Origin: Conidiobolus incongruus B7586
Taxonomy: Eukaryota; Entomophthoromycota; Entomophthoromycetes; Entomophthorales; Conidiobolaceae
Length of the DNA stretch: 39,052 bases
Direction of reading: 5' to 3'
Assembly (NCBI GenBank): GCA_000697335.1
Contig: JNEM01011145.1
Coordinates: 1-39,052 of the forward strand
Shown: positions 26,218 through 38,503 of the stretch, piece by piece
Numbering within the stretch: the first letter of the stretch is position 1
Layout: each line of letters begins with the position of its first letter
Made by a program: the position numbers and the translations under genes
Notes under the pieces: generated by a model
Databases searched by the model: none
Told to the model about the DNA's origin: nothing
Seen by the model: the letters and a program-made list of their open reading frames with translations, nothing else

Positions 26218-26808
26218 TCATTTACCATTTTCTTCAATTCCGTTAACAATATCTTGAATCTTTGCAATCAAATCCTCAGCAAGTGGTTTATCACCAGAAG
26301 ACTGTCCTTCCTGTTGTTCTTGTTCCTGGTCTTCTTCATTTTCAAATGCTTGAACTCTAAAACGATCCATAAGATTTTCAATGATCTAAAATATAAAGAA
26401 TAAATTAATAAATATAAATTAAAATGGTATTAATGAAAGTATTTACAGGTGATAATAATGGAGAAGAAGTTGGTAAAAAGTTAATAATTTGTAATTTTTC
26501 AATTTTGACCAAGTCGTATTGTTTTAAAAGAAGCATAACTTTTCTAAATTTTTCATCATTTAACTTACTGCATGGTTGATTTTCTAAATATTGAATTGCC
26601 TAAAATTAATTAGTTAATTAACTAATATTGATTAACTATTCAATAATAGGATTTAATTTACTTGGTCTGTTAAAATGTTTAATCTAACATTATTCACTCT
26701 TTTAACTTGATTTTGTCTATTTAATTCAGTTTGTTCTTTATGCTCTTTTAGTAATTTTAAAACTTCGTAATTGCTTAAAAAGCTGGTTCTTTCATTAAGT
26801 ACTTCCAT
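26218..26808 (-). CDS. RPC17: RNA polymerase III subunit Rpc17 (RPC9/CRCP)
   Basis: Three exons on the minus strand: 26662-26808, 26447-26599 and 26218-26385, joined in phase 0 by introns of 62 and 61 nt. They give 155 codons plus stop (yeast Rpc17 is 161). The product opens MEVLNERTSFLSNYEVLKLL, the RPC9 signature (LLSNYEV), followed by LTDQ|AIQYLENQPCS, KYDLVKIEKL-like LLLKQYDLVKIEKLQIINFL, and a C-terminal helix LAEDLIAKIQDIV. Rpc17 pairs with Rpc25 to form the stalk of RNA polymerase III, which takes part in initiation at tRNA and 5S genes; the fold is HRDC-like. An acidic Glu/Gln-rich linker (EDQEQEQQEGQ) sits before the last helix. It is divergent from TRR1, with a dead transposon in between. 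Confidence 0.9.
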
Positions 26809-28001
26809 TTTATTATTTAGCTCTATATTTTAATTTTGATTTTCTCTTACCTTAGTACCAATATAAATTTATACTTTTCCTTTTTGATTATGGGATCGAA
26901 ATCCATGCCAGTATTTTTTAACGCAACCGTCTTTTTATTATTCACCAAAAAAATTTAAGCACAATTTTTTCAAAGTTTGTTTTAATTATCAATTATTTAC
27001 TTGAAATCAAAATAGAAATGTTGTTCAAGATATAATAAATGTTTCCTTAAAAGGATTTATATCATAGTATATCTTAGATTCATTTTGATATATATTACAC
27101 TTATAATAATTAAAATAGGTAATCTAATACTCACTCATTAAATATTATAAAAATATCATAAAAATAAGTTGAACAAGTAAATGAAAAAATCTGAACAAAA
27201 TACCATGTATCTTTCAAAAACTAATATTAATCCTATATAAAATTGATAATTTATGAATTTTTCATTTTATATTGTGCTTTTCATGCTATTATTAAGGATA
27301 TCATATTTTTTAATATTAATTATCAATTATTAAGTCTTTATTGCATAAATTTTCAAATTAAAAACAAGGATAAAATTTCAAAAAAATATCAATGTATTTT
27401 AGGTTTTGATATTTTAAGGTACAAAAACTTGTTCGCCGTTATATATACTTTAATTAACTTTAAAGCATTTAACGTTTAATATAAAAATATTAAAAAAATT
27501 AAGATTTTTTAAATTTGAATGAGTTATATGCTGTTAATTGTTACTTGATATTATTATCACAATTTTTATATATTTATAATTTATATTATTACATTAATGT
27601 TATTATTATTATTAAATATTTAACTAAATGATAAAAATACAAATTATATATAAAAAAATTATTGAATATATTGAAATTAATACTATATTCTGGTTAGTAT
27701 ATAAGCTATAGAGTGATTAAGTTTCTCTAAAGGAAAAATCCAAAAATTAATCAATGATATTATTTAAATAAATATCAAATTGAGTAAACCTTTATATTTT
27801 ATCTAATAATAATAATAATATTACCATGGAATTAAAGAAATGGGAAATTTTTTAATTTCTGATTTTTCAAACATATTATTAGTTTCAAATAAACAAATAT
27901 ATACAAAATAAATAGGAAAATAAATAGTTTTGAATTATATATATATAATAATTTTTTTGATTAAAAAATTAATTTTTTAAAATTAGTTGTTTAATTTAAT
28001 C
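26809..28001. other. AT-rich spacer upstream of RPC17 and of the mariner fossil
   Basis: It contains the RPC17 promoter and probably the 5' terminal region of the mariner element. A 78-codon open frame at 27243-27479 has no recognisable motif and the composition of spacer DNA. No terminal repeat could be fixed with confidence. Confidence 0.5.
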
Positions 28002-29036
28002 ATGTTTAAACCAAATAATAACCATCAAAAGTTTTTTATTTTAGTATTAGTAAAACTTAACCACAAACCCTCTAAAATCATTTAAAATTTACAAACAACT
28101 TTTGGTAATAAAGTATTATCTAAATCAACAATTTATTACTAGGTAAATTACTTTAAGGTTAAAAAAAAAACTACCTAAAACTTGTTAAAATCTAAAAAAT
28201 TAATTTCAACTATTATTCTTTTAATTATTAATAAAGTAAAAAATTATATTGAAAAACACTTTTTTATTTTAGTTAAAGAATTATCAAGATACTTTAATAT
28301 TAGTTACACAAGTATTTTATATATATTAAAGTTTAAATTAAAATTAATTAATAAAAATATAAAATAGATACTTTATAATTTAACTAAAACTTAAAAAAAA
28401 GTTAGAGTAGCTATTATTAAATAAAACTTACTAAAGTATAACTAGAAACCAAAGCTTTTACAGTAAATTATTATAATTAATGAATTTTAAATTCCTTTAT
28501 ATAATCTTTTATTAAAATATAAATCAAAGTGTTAAATTAAACTAAATCAACTTTTTCTATAAATTCCTTTAAATAAACACTTTATTAATAAGTGAATGTT
28601 AATTATAATAATAAATTATAATAGTATATACTATTCTTATTTAATTCTTAAAGAAAAATCTATTAATAATAAACTTTATATTTCTTTTTTAAATAAAACT
28701 ATTTTTAATTAGTATTCTCAATATAATTTAAAAAAACTTATTATTTTGTATGATAATTATAAAATACATAAATCTAAAATTGTAAAAAACTTTCTAATTA
28801 AAAATAACTAGAAAAAACTACTACATCTAGTATATTCTTTAGATTATAACTTATATAATTATAATTGTTTTAGGTAATTAAAAAACTAGCTTATAAAAAA
28901 GAAAATTTCTACAGGAAAATTTAATTGGTTTGTAAAACATCAAATTTCAGTCTTTAATAAAAAGAACTATTTTTTAAGTGTTAGATCTTTGTTAAAAATA
29001 TAGCAAAAAGTTATTAGAAATAAAAGAAATTATTAA
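28002..29036 (+). mobile_element. Full-length, heavily point-mutated mariner (DD34D) transposase gene
   Basis: One frame from ATG 28002 to TAA 29034-29036 spans 344 codons, the normal length of a mariner transposase (Mos1 is 345), with no indel. The N-terminal HTH region reads FGNKVLSKSTIYY then LVKELSRYFNISYTSILYIL; mid-protein has TKT.KKVRVAIIK. The catalytic block reads LIILYDNYKIHKS, then HLVYSLDYNLYNY, aligning to HDNA..H and HPPYSPDLAPSDY. Asp at 28752 and the residue at 28857 have 34 residues between them, exactly DD34D, but the third Asp is now Asn. The first (28479, in the GDE.W motif) is also Asn. There are 17 internal stops: 28083, 28140, 28176, 28365, 28392, 28422, 28443, 28464, 28488, 28533, 28560, 28593, 28710, 28809, 28875, 28887 and 29001. 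Almost all sit where the family has Gln or Trp. The gene is extremely poor in G and C. Terminal repeats are not resolved. Confidence 0.87.
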
Positions 29037-30434
29037 TTTTATATTATATATTTATTTTTACTTTATATATATTAAAATATTTATTTTTTTTCAATCACAA
29101 AAAATTCTTATTATTTAAATTACAAAGTAATAATAATATTTTTGAATTAATTTTAACTAAATTCAAATATAAATTTAAATTATAAGCCAAGAAAAATAAA
29201 TTATTATTTTACAAAATTAAATCATTTGAATAGAAGATTCAAAAGGATTGAAGAAGCATTTCTAATATTTAATATAACTATCTTATCTATCAGTAAAAAT
29301 TTTTCTATTTAGATATAGAAACTATAATTTCTTTGATATATACCATTTAGCTAAAGATACTACAAAGTTGTTTTAATGGATCTATTAGTTCAATGACATT
29401 ATTACTATGTTTTACTAATATTATTTGACTCATATTCTTGAAGTTTAATTTTTATACAATTTTGTAATATAATTTATTCATAAATTTAATAATCATATTA
29501 CAGCAGAGTAAATTAGGAATTGAACTATGGAAAGGATTTTCCAATTTTGTCATTTATTGATATTAAATAATTTTTGGAATTATTCATTTTATTTTGAAAT
29601 TTGATATTTTATAAATGGAATATATTCTTTTGAAAATTATTATTATTATTATTATATGTATTTTAATAATATAAAAAACCATATTGAAACTATTGAGAAT
29701 TGATTATTTCAGCTAATTCTATATCTCAAAAGAATCTATTGAAAAAAATTTGTGAGAGTTTAAATTTGTTAAAAATATTTAATGTCATCATATAAATCAT
29801 AATTCATTAAATCTGATATTAGGAAGATTTGAAGGGATTTCAAATGATTCCAATTAATAATATTGCTGATGTTGTGTTATAATCTCCCAACAGTTCTATT
29901 TAAAATTTTGTGTACAGTTTTTAAAATACATAGCCTTACACCGCAAATTATGTTTTCATTGAATAGAACTTTATCTATTTTCACAAATATTGTTGATTGA
30001 TGTTTGAGTGAAAAAGATAGAGTTTGATTAAAGCTTGACAAAAGCTGATTCAATACAAATAAAGATTTTGAAACGATGCTATTGTGGCACTTGATACTTT
30101 TGAATTGACACCGACTATCTATGTCTTGAATTTTGAATCTTCAAATCGATCGAAAAATTGTCCTAATTCATATCAATCGCGCTCATTTTAGATTAAGTAA
30201 AAAATGGCCATGTCACACTTGACATAGAAAAATACCACAGTTTTCAATATCTATTAGTAATAGAGTAAATGATGCTTATTTAATTAGGCTATGATTTCAA
30301 CACCAAGCTGATAAACAATTGCAACTTGGACCAATTAAATTCACTATCCTGCTTTCCAGCATTTTTAATAGGCTAAATTTTTTGAATCAATTTCAATCAC
30401 ATATCAATTAATTTCAATTCACTGATATTTCAAA
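29037..30434. other. Spacer between mariner fossil and thioredoxin reductase gene
   Basis: It begins with probable 3' end of the mariner element (to about 29100-29200) and ends as the promoter of the reductase gene. The last 400 nt is less AT-rich. Visible small motifs are TTAGTAA at 30254-30260, which matches a Yap1/AP-1-type site, and an inverted repeat ATGTCA-CACT-TGACAT at 30210-30225. Both are weak by themselves. No gene is seen. Confidence 0.5.
30210..30225. promoter_or_regulatory. Inverted repeat ATGTCA-CACT-TGACAT upstream of TRR1
   Basis: Perfect 6-nt arms with a 4-nt spacer, about 210-310 nt before the two candidate start codons. The TTAGTAA 30 nt downstream has the sequence of a Yap1-type oxidative-stress site, which controls thioredoxin reductase genes in yeasts. 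No function is shown by the sequence alone. Confidence 0.25.
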
Positions 30435-31648
<1,214 letters not shown>

Positions 31649-31716
31649 AACAAAATTATTAAGTTTTTGAGTCAACCTTAATTAAATACTTAATACGAAT
31701 CGAATTAATCTATTTT

Positions 31717-31722
31717 AATAAA
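31717..31722 (+). terminator. Candidate poly(A) signal for TRR1
   Basis: AATAAA 69 nt after the TRR1 stop. It is assigned by position only. Confidence 0.35.
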
Positions 31723-34344
31723 ATGTACAGTTAAGTAACTATAAAAATCACTCATTAATTTATATATATAATATTCATATACTTACTAACAATAGGTATT
31801 ATTTAAATATATTAATTAAATTTTTCTTATCACTTCCAATTGTGATAATAATATTGAATATCTTAATATAGATCAAGTAATAATGCCTTTAACATTATTA
31901 AGTATTTATTAATAATTAGATAATAATAGATCAATTTTTAAACAATATAATAATATTTAATATATTTATTATATATTTACATCTTTTTTATCTAATTTGA
32001 TTAATGATACTTTGTTAGCCGTTTCGACTAGAAATATACTTTTATTTTATTTTATGAAATTCAATTAATATATCACAAATCCTATAAAGAGGGAATATTG
32101 CTTGCTTTAAGCTTATAGATTTTATTATCAAATTTGAATAATTGTTTATCATGTGAAAAACATGGTAATGACTGTTGTATTAGATATAGCTATATGTTTT
32201 GTCCTTTTTGAATAATGCAAATTATATATTAGCTCAATAACAGTTAATGATTTGAAATATTTATAAATTGATTAGTTAGCATATGAATGGATAAAGAAGA
32301 AAGCATAAATATATTAAATTAATAGTTTTTGAAATCCATTTATTTTTATCAGATGATTAAAAATTGTGAAATGAGTAATGAAACCAATTTACTTAATATA
32401 GTTATATGAATAAATTATATATTTCTTATCAGATTTTTATATGAAATATTTTATATTAAATTATCTGAAATTTGTATATTAAAAGTTTCAATTAATAATT
32501 CTAATATTTATATTGAAACTTGGAATTATGGATTCCTAATTATTAATAATATATATCAATCTATTATATAAGTAAATATAAACAATTGGTATATCAAATG
32601 AATATTTCATGTAATTGTAAAATTAAAACATATAACAAATAATCCATTTTGAATTCTTATTTAAGAAAATATTGTTCAATAAGTATTTCAATTTCCAATA
32701 AATCATATGATTTAGAGTATTTGTTTTTACTTGGCGATGTTATTTAAATATATGACATAGTCATTTATATTTGCTCTTCTGAATTAAGCATGTCATTGAT
32801 AATAAAATAAATTATTTGGGGACTTTTAATTTGAATATTGTCTAATTTTTTTATTAAATTAAAATGAAAAGTTGATTTTATATTGAAAATTGATATTTTT
32901 ACAAGTTTATCTTTTTAATCTTATTATGAGATTATTATCAAATTAATTATTAAAATTTATAATACAAATTAGGATCAATTTTCTTATTGGGATGATATAG
33001 GCAAAAATAAATAAATAGAGTTACTATATAGATATTTCAATGTAATATATAAAATCAAAAACAAAGTAATTACAATTTTTAAGATCATCATTATTTAACA
33101 CCCAGAGAATAATTTGAATAATTTGAAAACTGAAATTTCTCAGGTAATACTAATATATAAAAACTAAATTTATAATGCATAATAATCAATTCCATCTCTT
33201 AGTAAATGATTTAAAATACAAAAAAAATTGAATATAGTTGTAATTTAATAATGCAAATCAAGTCGATCAATTATTATAATACTTGAAAACTCAAAACTAT
33301 TGAAGGTTTCCTTATTATATATTTAAGACAATATATTTATTATATATATATATTGATGAAATTAGTCAATTGAAAAATCCTTATAAATTATATATTTTAT
33401 AATTTTTTGTATTAAGAAATAATCCTAATATTATTAAGTTTACATAGGTATTTATATTTAAATAATTCATTTAGTTAATACTAATATTTAAATTCAATGA
33501 ATACTCTGTAAATAAAATAATATATACAAACTTAGTTGATTTAAGATTTTGTTTATAATTGATGTTTATTAATTTATTAATATTATAATTTTATCATGAT
33601 ATTGAAAATACATGAGATATATAAAATTTTTATATATGGTAAATTAAGTATATAATTTCATATTAATGATCAATCAAAAATTTTAAAATATAAATAATAA
33701 ATAAATAAAATGATTGAACTATAATAAAATTAGTAAGCATATTTTATTATAGGTAATATTTGAATATATTATTTAAAGTAATTGATAAATATATTGATTC
33801 AAATATATAAAGCAAACAATTATTTTTAGTATACTTAGTTAATAAACCTATTGAGATATAATAAATTTAAAATTGTTCTATTCTAATATATATATAATCT
33901 ATAATTGATAATTCAAGAATTATTATGTTAAGTGTTTGAAAATATATGCTTGTATAATATTTTGCAAAAAATTGAATTAAATTAAATTTAAAAATTAATC
34001 ATTTTATTTTAATCTAAAATTAGAAACCAATATTTAAATTATTTCAAAATTGACTATATATATATATATTATGTATTATTTGATATTATAGATGGTAAAA
34101 AATATAAAGAGTATGATTTAAAATCTTTAAGTTCATTTTAAACATATTTAAGTTTTATACAAATTATATAAATAGATAATATGATTACAAAATTAATTAA
34201 AATTGTAAGCAGTAATTAAAAATATTCTAAATTGCAAGGATTTTTAATCAACTTTATTCATATATTGATAATAAGTTATAAAAGTCATTCTCCAAAGTTT
34301 TTTGTTTATCTTACTGGTCTTTGAAGTATATTAGTTATAACAAA

Positions 34345-34815
34345 AATTATGATTAATATCTACATTATCAAAATTGAATATGCAATATTACACTCTGAGT
34401 GAAAATAAGTGATATATAATATGGACTCTGCTCAATTCTCTTTTTACTATGCATTATATATAATATATTTAACTAACACTTATATTCTTCATTTTTAGTT
34501 TCAGATTAATTTCTGTAAAGTATGAGAAAAAATATTTAAGAACACTAATAAACTGTCATGTTTAAATATAAACAAAGTATAATAGATAATAACCAAATAT
34601 TTGTAATGGATCTACTTTTTCTAGAAATTTTTCTCCTTTTGTAAACAAAAATTAATCTGAAACAAAAATATAAACAATAGAAGTGTTAGTTAAATATATT
34701 ATATATAATTCTTAAAAACAAGAGTAATAAGATGAATTCGTGTTATATATCATTGATTATTAGCGAGAGCATAATATGATATATTTAATATTGAAATCAT
34801 ATATATTATCTATTT
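34345..34815. repeat. Large imperfect palindrome (long inverted repeat, about 470 bp)
   Basis: The two halves are reverse complements around a centre near 34581. The best block is a perfect 29-bp match: 34453-34481 against 34681-34709. Moving inward, TTTCAGATTAATTT (34499-34512) pairs with AAATTAATCTGAAA. Moving outward, ATATTACACTCTG (34385-34397) pairs with an ATATTATGCTCTC equivalent, and TGATATATAA pairs exactly (34410 region with 34744-34753). Similarity extends weakly to the centre, so there is little or no unique spacer. The many mismatches are largely A/G or C/T. It could be a foldback or MITE-type element or an old head-to-head duplication. No coding capacity and no target duplication was seen. 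Confidence 0.78.
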
Positions 34816-36539
34816 AATGATAAAATCCAAAATAGGAACAAATTATCTTGATAGGATGGAATTTAATTGTTTTGTTTGAATGTTTACTTTTTAAACAGAT
34901 TTTCCTATATTACACTGTTTAATTATATCATTAAATCGAATCTATTAATTATTCATTAAACCAATCTTCAAACGTGAATATTAGTTTCTCAATATTTAAA
35001 ACAGTTTAAAATTAAAGTACTCAATACCAGATTTAATCAAGCCAAAACTTTATTAATTATTAATATAATCAACTAATTTTTTATATGAAAAATTTAAATA
35101 GTGAACAAAATGAAAGTAACCTAATTTTATATTTTCTAAGCTCTAGAATTCAATCTCATTTTTATTTGAAAAGAGAATAATAATCTTTTAGTGAATGCTA
35201 AACAAAATTTTTTATGTGCCAAGTGAATATTAGGTCAAAAGTAGAAATCTATTCTGTAATAATTAAGATCTAATATTGAACCGTTTCATATGTTGAAAAA
35301 TTGATATTTACCCCTGAAAATTGGTTTATGATTACGTACTTTTTTATATTGGAAAATCAGCTCGGATTTTTAATTGTGTAAACATTAATTGCACTTTATT
35401 ATAAATCATAATTTTATTTATCTATCCAAACATAATAATATTCACTAGTATTTGATTTGTGTCAATAGTTATATTAAATTGGATTTATATCAAAATACAT
35501 ATATCAATATAGTAAATATCTAATTTCTAAGCAGTATTATATAAAATTAATTCATTTTAGAAATCTATATCCAAATTTCAGCTATTATAATAATTGGCTA
35601 TTTAATATTATCATAAATACATCATATTTTCCACTTAAGTACAAAGTAATTCTATCCTAAATTCATAGTTCGAAATTACGCTTATTATAACAAGGTTTAT
35701 ATATTTTTGGTTATACGTTATGATATTGAGTATTTATTATAAACTAGTTTTCTCAGTTATATAATTAAGTACACTATGATATTATTAACATTGTATCCTG
35801 TATGAATTACATTCAATAAATTCATATATAGATCATCATATTAAAACATTATTTTAAAATATAGTTGGAAAATATTAATATATATCCAAACTAATTAAAA
35901 TATAAAACAATAACTATAAATTTGTTTTAAAGGTGATACTGTTTTTTGTATTAAAATAAATTTCCGAATATATTGATGTTTTTAAAAATTTCATTTAAAT
36001 CAATAAAGAAAAATAACTAGATTTTTAACTGAAATAGGCAAGGCCTTTCTACACAATGATATGAATGGGTTAAACTTTTGAAATTAAATTATGTTAATAA
36101 AATACTAATAATGTTTCAAAAATGCGCTCAATAAATCAATAAATTCACCTTATTTAATTAAAAAAATTTCAAATATCTACTTCATGATATTTTATATCAA
36201 ATGTAATCAATATGTGTATAAGATTAAATACATGTGATATATTACAAATAAAGAGTATCTTTTATTTTATATTAAATGATTATATTATTTGGTATAATAA
36301 TTCACAAAAATACTTATTATTCTAGTTGAATTTGATATATTGAATTAAAGTAATTAATTGGATATAAATTAATAGTAAATTGGGCAATTTATTTCAAGTT
36401 AATATTTCATAAAAATACACAAGCCATTTATAAACAAATTATAGTTTTAATTCAGCTCTGTAACGTATTAAATTCGATTGAATCAGTTTAAAATTCGAGT
36501 ATTTAAATATTCATGGTTACTACTTTTCAAAGCGTTGTT

Positions 36540-36562
36540 TTTTAGTTGATCTTTTAGTTGAT
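36540..36562 (+). repeat. Tandem TTTTAGTTGAT pair upstream of the chitinase gene
   Basis: The 11-mer TTTTAGTTGAT occurs twice, separated by one C, about 100 nt before the chitinase start codon. It may be a paired binding site or replication slippage. Confidence 0.6.
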
Positions 36563-36659
36563 ATTTATTTTGAACTGTTTGATTCCATTGTTTATCATTA
36601 ATCAATTTCATTTAATTTCATTTTCATTTCTTTTGCTTTTTAATTAATTATTCAAAGAA

Positions 36660-38090
36660 ATGAAGCATTTTCAATATCTTGGATTGCTTTTAATTTCTAT
36701 TGCTGCTACACTTGATGATTATAGTGAACTATTCCCATACAATTACAAGGACGACATCACTGCTCAATCAGACAAAATAGTTTTGGGCTATTATGTCCCA
36801 TGGGGTCGTGTAGAGCCAGAGGCCCTTAGTTGGGGAAAATTAACTCATATTAATTACGGATTTGCCCTATTAACCAAAAAAGACCCCGTTAACCCTACAG
36901 TTGATCGATATTATGATGGAACTAGGATTAGAAAGCTGCAAAAACTGGGTAAAGAGAAAAATGTCAAAATTTTAATGACAGTAGGTGGATGGACTGGTGG
37001 TCAAACATTTAGTTTGATTGCAAAAGATCCAGAGATGAGAAAACAATTCATTAACAATACTTTGACATTTGTTCGTGTTAATACTAAGCCTGAATATGAT
37101 GAACATCCAGATGGCTGGGGTTTGGATGGGATCGATCTAGACTGGGAATACCCTGCGAGAGCAGGGGCTGCTTGTAACCTTGTGGATCCTATGGATAGTC
37201 AAAACTTTTTGCAACTATTGAAAGAATTGAGACAAGCTTTAGATATGGAATTTCCTAAGGAGAGGAAATTGCTAACCGCTGCGGTTCGTGTCCAGCCATT
37301 TGATGATCCTAATAAACAACCTATGACTAATGTAGCAGAGTTTGCAAAGTATTTAGACTTTGTAAATATCATGGCTTATGATATCAATGGAGGATGGTCA
37401 GCCACCACGGGGCCAAACGCACCAACTTTTCTCAATAAGGCTCAAGCGGATCCTTACAGTTTGAAGCAGTCGATCCAGGATTGGACAGCAGCAGGTTTCC
37501 CAAAACGTCAACTCGTCGCTGGATTGCCTTTCTATGGCCGTAGCCAGATTGCTGTAACTGACATGAGTCTCAACCCAGAATTACAGTTTGTGCCCAAATT
37601 AGCAGAGGTACCAAAGGGAGATCCATCAGATGCCAACGAACCAAATATGATATGTAACGAAGGTTCCGTTTATTCTGGAGTCTGGAAATACAAGTACTTG
37701 AGATCATTGATACTTGTTAAGGACCCAATTACTCCTAGTGATGGATACATTCGCTACTATGATAATACCACACAAACACCATGGTTATTCCGGCCTTCAG
37801 ACAAACGATACATTAGCTATGATGATCCCATTAGTTTGAAGGTAAAGGTTGACCTTGTTAGGTATATGGGGTTGAGAGGAGTGATGTTCTGGGATCTAAG
37901 TCATGATGTGAATGATGAGCTTCTCAATGTCGCGAACACGGTACATACTCCTTGGGATAGTTCTACTCCAGTTCCAAGACAATTCCTCAAAGATGAAGGA
38001 ACTTTACATAAAGCTAAGGAGCATGTTAAACCCAATCCATCAGTTTATCAAATATCTGAAGATTATAATCGCTTAACAAGATTTGCTTAA
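36660..38090 (+). CDS. Secreted GH18 chitinase
   Basis: A single exon of 476 codons. Residues 1 to about 17 (MKHFQYLGLLLISIAAT) are a short signal peptide, so the protein should be secreted. The mature part is a family 18 glycoside hydrolase TIM barrel: VLGYYVPWGR (beta 1), HINYGFALL, KILMTVGGWTGG, then the catalytic DGIDLDWEYP with D156, D159, D161 and E163 (the proton donor), MAYDINGGW (Y240, substrate contact) and GVMFWDLSHD (W411 at the barrel base). The stretch from about 290 to 390 is the usual chitin insertion domain. No chitin-binding module, Ser/Thr-rich linker or GPI signal is seen, so this resembles the small secreted chitinases used in wall remodelling or in attack on insect or fungal chitin. 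It has no intron, unlike most genes here. AATAAA follows at 38152. Confidence 0.95.
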   Translation: MKHFQYLGLLLISIAATLDDYSELFPYNYKDDITAQSDKIVLGYYVPWGRVEPEALSWGKLTHINYGFALLTKKDPVNPTVDRYYDGTRIRKLQKLGKEKNVKILMTVGGWTGGQTFSLIAKDPEMRKQFINNTLTFVRVNTKPEYDEHPDGWGLDGIDLDWEYPARAGAACNLVDPMDSQNFLQLLKELRQALDMEFPKERKLLTAAVRVQPFDDPNKQPMTNVAEFAKYLDFVNIMAYDINGGWSATTGPNAPTFLNKAQADPYSLKQSIQDWTAAGFPKRQLVAGLPFYGRSQIAVTDMSLNPELQFVPKLAEVPKGDPSDANEPNMICNEGSVYSGVWKYKYLRSLILVKDPITPSDGYIRYYDNTTQTPWLFRPSDKRYISYDDPISLKVKVDLVRYMGLRGVMFWDLSHDVNDELLNVANTVHTPWDSSTPVPRQFLKDEGTLHKAKEHVKPNPSVYQISEDYNRLTRFA

Positions 38091-38503
38091 AATACAAGTG
38101 CAGAATTTTTAGATGATTTTTTAATTAGTATCTTTAATTATTTTAATTTTCAATAAATTTTAATATAATTAATTTGTAAATAATTTTTTTAAATGTATTG
38201 TTTGATCAATGAGTTGATCATGTATCCTTGTTTAATGTTTAAATGTTTTGAGAATTAGTGTATCATTGAAAAATGAATTCAAAATCCATAGTTGAATAAA
38301 AATCAACAGTCAATAAAATAATTTAAATTAATTAAACATTTTTAATATATATCAATTAGAATAATCAAATCTAAAGCTAATTTTAAAATATCAATAATAT
38401 GAAATATAAAAAGAATATTAAACATATTATGATAGTATTAGATATTAAAATTAAAAAATAAATAAATTAAAATATAAATTAAATTGAAAAATTTATTATA
38501 TTA
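38091..38503. other. Short spacer between convergent chitinase and DUF4504-like genes
   Basis: 413 nt of AT-rich DNA with both 3' ends. AATAAA at 38152-38157 is a candidate poly(A) signal for the chitinase. I see nothing else. Confidence 0.55.

Larger units (their letters stand above)
31649..36659. other. 5 kb gene-free AT-rich tract
   Basis: This is the longest gene-free stretch in the window, lying between two plus-strand genes. No open frame over 60 codons is present on either strand and no RNA gene is recognised. Its one clear structure is the large near-palindrome at 34345-34815. The last 150 nt is the chitinase promoter and leader. Confidence 0.65.

Noticed and set aside
26161-26403. 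80-codon plus-strand frame
   Set aside because: It lies antisense to the last exon of RPC17, which has clear homology on the other strand.
27243-27479. 78-codon plus-strand frame
   Set aside because: Composition is that of spacer DNA, no motif is recognisable and no splice-linked exons were found.
28182-28367. 61-codon open frame that could be called a small gene
   Set aside because: It is one uninterrupted piece of the 344-codon mariner frame, bounded by two of its many internal stops.
27950-29105. Terminal inverted repeats of the mariner element
   Set aside because: An A/T-run similarity between about 27955-27990 and the reverse complement of 29070-29105 was seen, but in such sequence it is not better than chance by eye.
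30254-30260. TTAGTAA as a functional Yap1 site for TRR1
   Set aside because: The sequence fits and the biology is plausible, but a 7-mer with one G occurs often in DNA this AT-rich; it is not a supported site.
32483-32521. Hairpin AAGTTTCAAT / ATTGAAACTT with a 19-nt loop
   Set aside because: Short arms of this kind are expected repeatedly in 5 kb of AT-rich DNA; no extension of the arms was seen.
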